Origin: a virus
Length of the DNA stretch: 51,904 nt
Virus record (IMG/VR): IMGVR_UViG_3300026382_000023
Coordinates: 1 to 51,904 of that record
Strand: one strand, 5' to 3'
Shown here piece by piece: positions 51,534 to 51,904 of this stretch. The notes under the pieces are model-generated. The model did not search any database and was not told where the DNA came from. It saw only the letters and a list, made by a program, of their open reading frames with translations. Every line of letters starts with the position of its first letter. Positions within the stretch are counted from its first letter, which is position 1. A program made the position numbers and the translations under genes.

Positions 51534-51836
51534 TCATGTTGCTTCAAACGACATGATAAAATAATTTTGTTTAACAACTACGTCAAGTACATATTTACCT
51601 GTTAGTTTATTAACTACTGATTCAATAGCTTTATATATTCTTTCTGATAAAATTGCTAATTTTACATCATCTATGTTAGTCCGATACAATTCTAGGATAT
51701 CTGAATGTTCTACATTGATCCACGGGAATGAAATCTTTAACGTTCGTATAACCTCACTTACTATAGTACCTATAGCATCTTCGTTAAAATCAATTATATC
51801 TCCAAAAACTACAATGACGTAAACGTTATTATTCAT
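51534..51836 (-). CDS. Small hypothetical protein, first gene of a seven-gene operon
   Basis: The product has 100 residues with ATAGGAGGGTGTT before the ATG. It is beta-alpha mixed and acidic (VYVIVVFGDIIDFNEDAIG, then VLDVVVKQNYFIMSFEAT). It has the look of a small ferredoxin-like fold but no assigned family. The promoter-like motif at 51862-51877 stands 26 bases upstream, so it is probably the first gene of the operon that ends at 48645. Confidence 0.8.
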   Translation of the reverse strand: MNNNVYVIVVFGDIIDFNEDAIGTIVSEVIRTLKISFPWINVEHSDILELYRTNIDDVKLAILSERIYKAIESVVNKLTGKYVLDVVVKQNYFIMSFEAT

Positions 51837-51861
51837 AACACCCTCCTATTTCAGCTTATTC

Positions 51862-51877
51862 CGTATGAATAATATAT
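51862..51877 (-). promoter_or_regulatory. Candidate phage promoter motif, variant
   Basis: The minus strand reads ATATATTATTCATACG, 26 bases before the start codon at 51836. The core TATATTATT matches consensus and the following AAGA is CATA. Confidence 0.5.
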
Positions 51878-51904
51878 AGTTAAAAACAAAAGAAAAAAAA
51901 AGAC

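Noticed and set aside
1-51904. Alternative genetic code (TAG or TGA recoded), as in some very large gut phages
   Set aside because: TAG ends genes inside or next to terminator stems at 12407, 18977 and 46506, and TGA ends genes at 9605, 15116 and 29551. Long genes contain no internal stops in the standard code.
1-51904. CRISPR arrays, insertion sequences or integrase genes
   Set aside because: No direct-repeat/spacer pattern, transposase motifs, terminal inverted repeats or integrase signatures were seen on either strand.

Overview
The window is a continuous piece of a large, AT-rich (by eye roughly one third G+C) tailed-phage genome, almost certainly a myovirus of jumbo class. The evidence is a long contractile tail sheath (41927-44050) followed by a tube-like protein, a 917-residue baseplate wedge protein of the gp6/J type, a portal-like protein, a UvsX/RecA-like ATPase, a SNF2-like helicase, a deoxynucleoside monophosphate kinase and a very divergent family B DNA polymerase piece. 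Genes are packed on both strands in short units, nearly all with strong AAGGAGG-type ribosome binding sites, which fits a low-GC Gram-positive-like or gut host but does not identify it. TAA, TAG and TGA all end genes next to terminators, so the standard bacterial code applies. No tRNA, CRISPR array, integrase or insertion sequence was seen.

Layout. 1-8343 (minus): paralogous proteins with a shared amphipathic segment and recurring E-G sites that look like prohead-protease sites (candidate internal head proteins), including a tiny deleted relic of one copy at 1810-1913, then two further unknown proteins. 8442-15116: tail and baseplate block, with a two-gene minus operon carrying a membrane protein. 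15130-17890 (minus): C-terminal polymerase half plus a dNMP kinase. 17970-20806 (minus): an unknown gene and a probably abundant 609-residue protein with a structured, doubly promoted leader. 21205-23085 (plus): two probable virion proteins. 23126-26342 (minus): small unknown genes. 26343-27288: an unusual non-coding stretch with a GC-rich tract, then a PD-(D/E)XK nuclease whose N-terminus appears frameshifted. 27404-29551 (plus): helicase. 29566-33752 (minus): an FG/GF-rich protein, small genes and the portal. 33810-36368 (plus): large probable virion protein. 36390-39985 (minus): a protein with a possible RNA polymerase beta-like C-terminal pattern, a 25-codon gene and the UvsX-like operon. 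40068-46506: FN3 fibre-like protein, sheath, tube, a small minus-strand protein and a helical protein. 46529-51836 (minus): a probable virion membrane or structural protein and a seven-gene operon of unknowns.

Regulation. A conserved minus-strand motif, consensus TATATTATTAAGAYG, lies about 25-90 bases upstream of at least seven minus-strand genes or operons and is probably a phage-specific promoter. It groups the 609-residue protein, the FG-rich protein, the 141-residue protein and several small genes into one putative regulon. Strong hairpins, many of them bidirectional and overlapping stop codons, separate most transcription units.

Most attractive leads: the split polymerase with a very long spacer between motifs B and C, the internal-head-protein family and its 19-codon relic, the promoter regulon, the frameshifted nuclease beside a structured GC-anomalous region, and the FG-rich protein pair.
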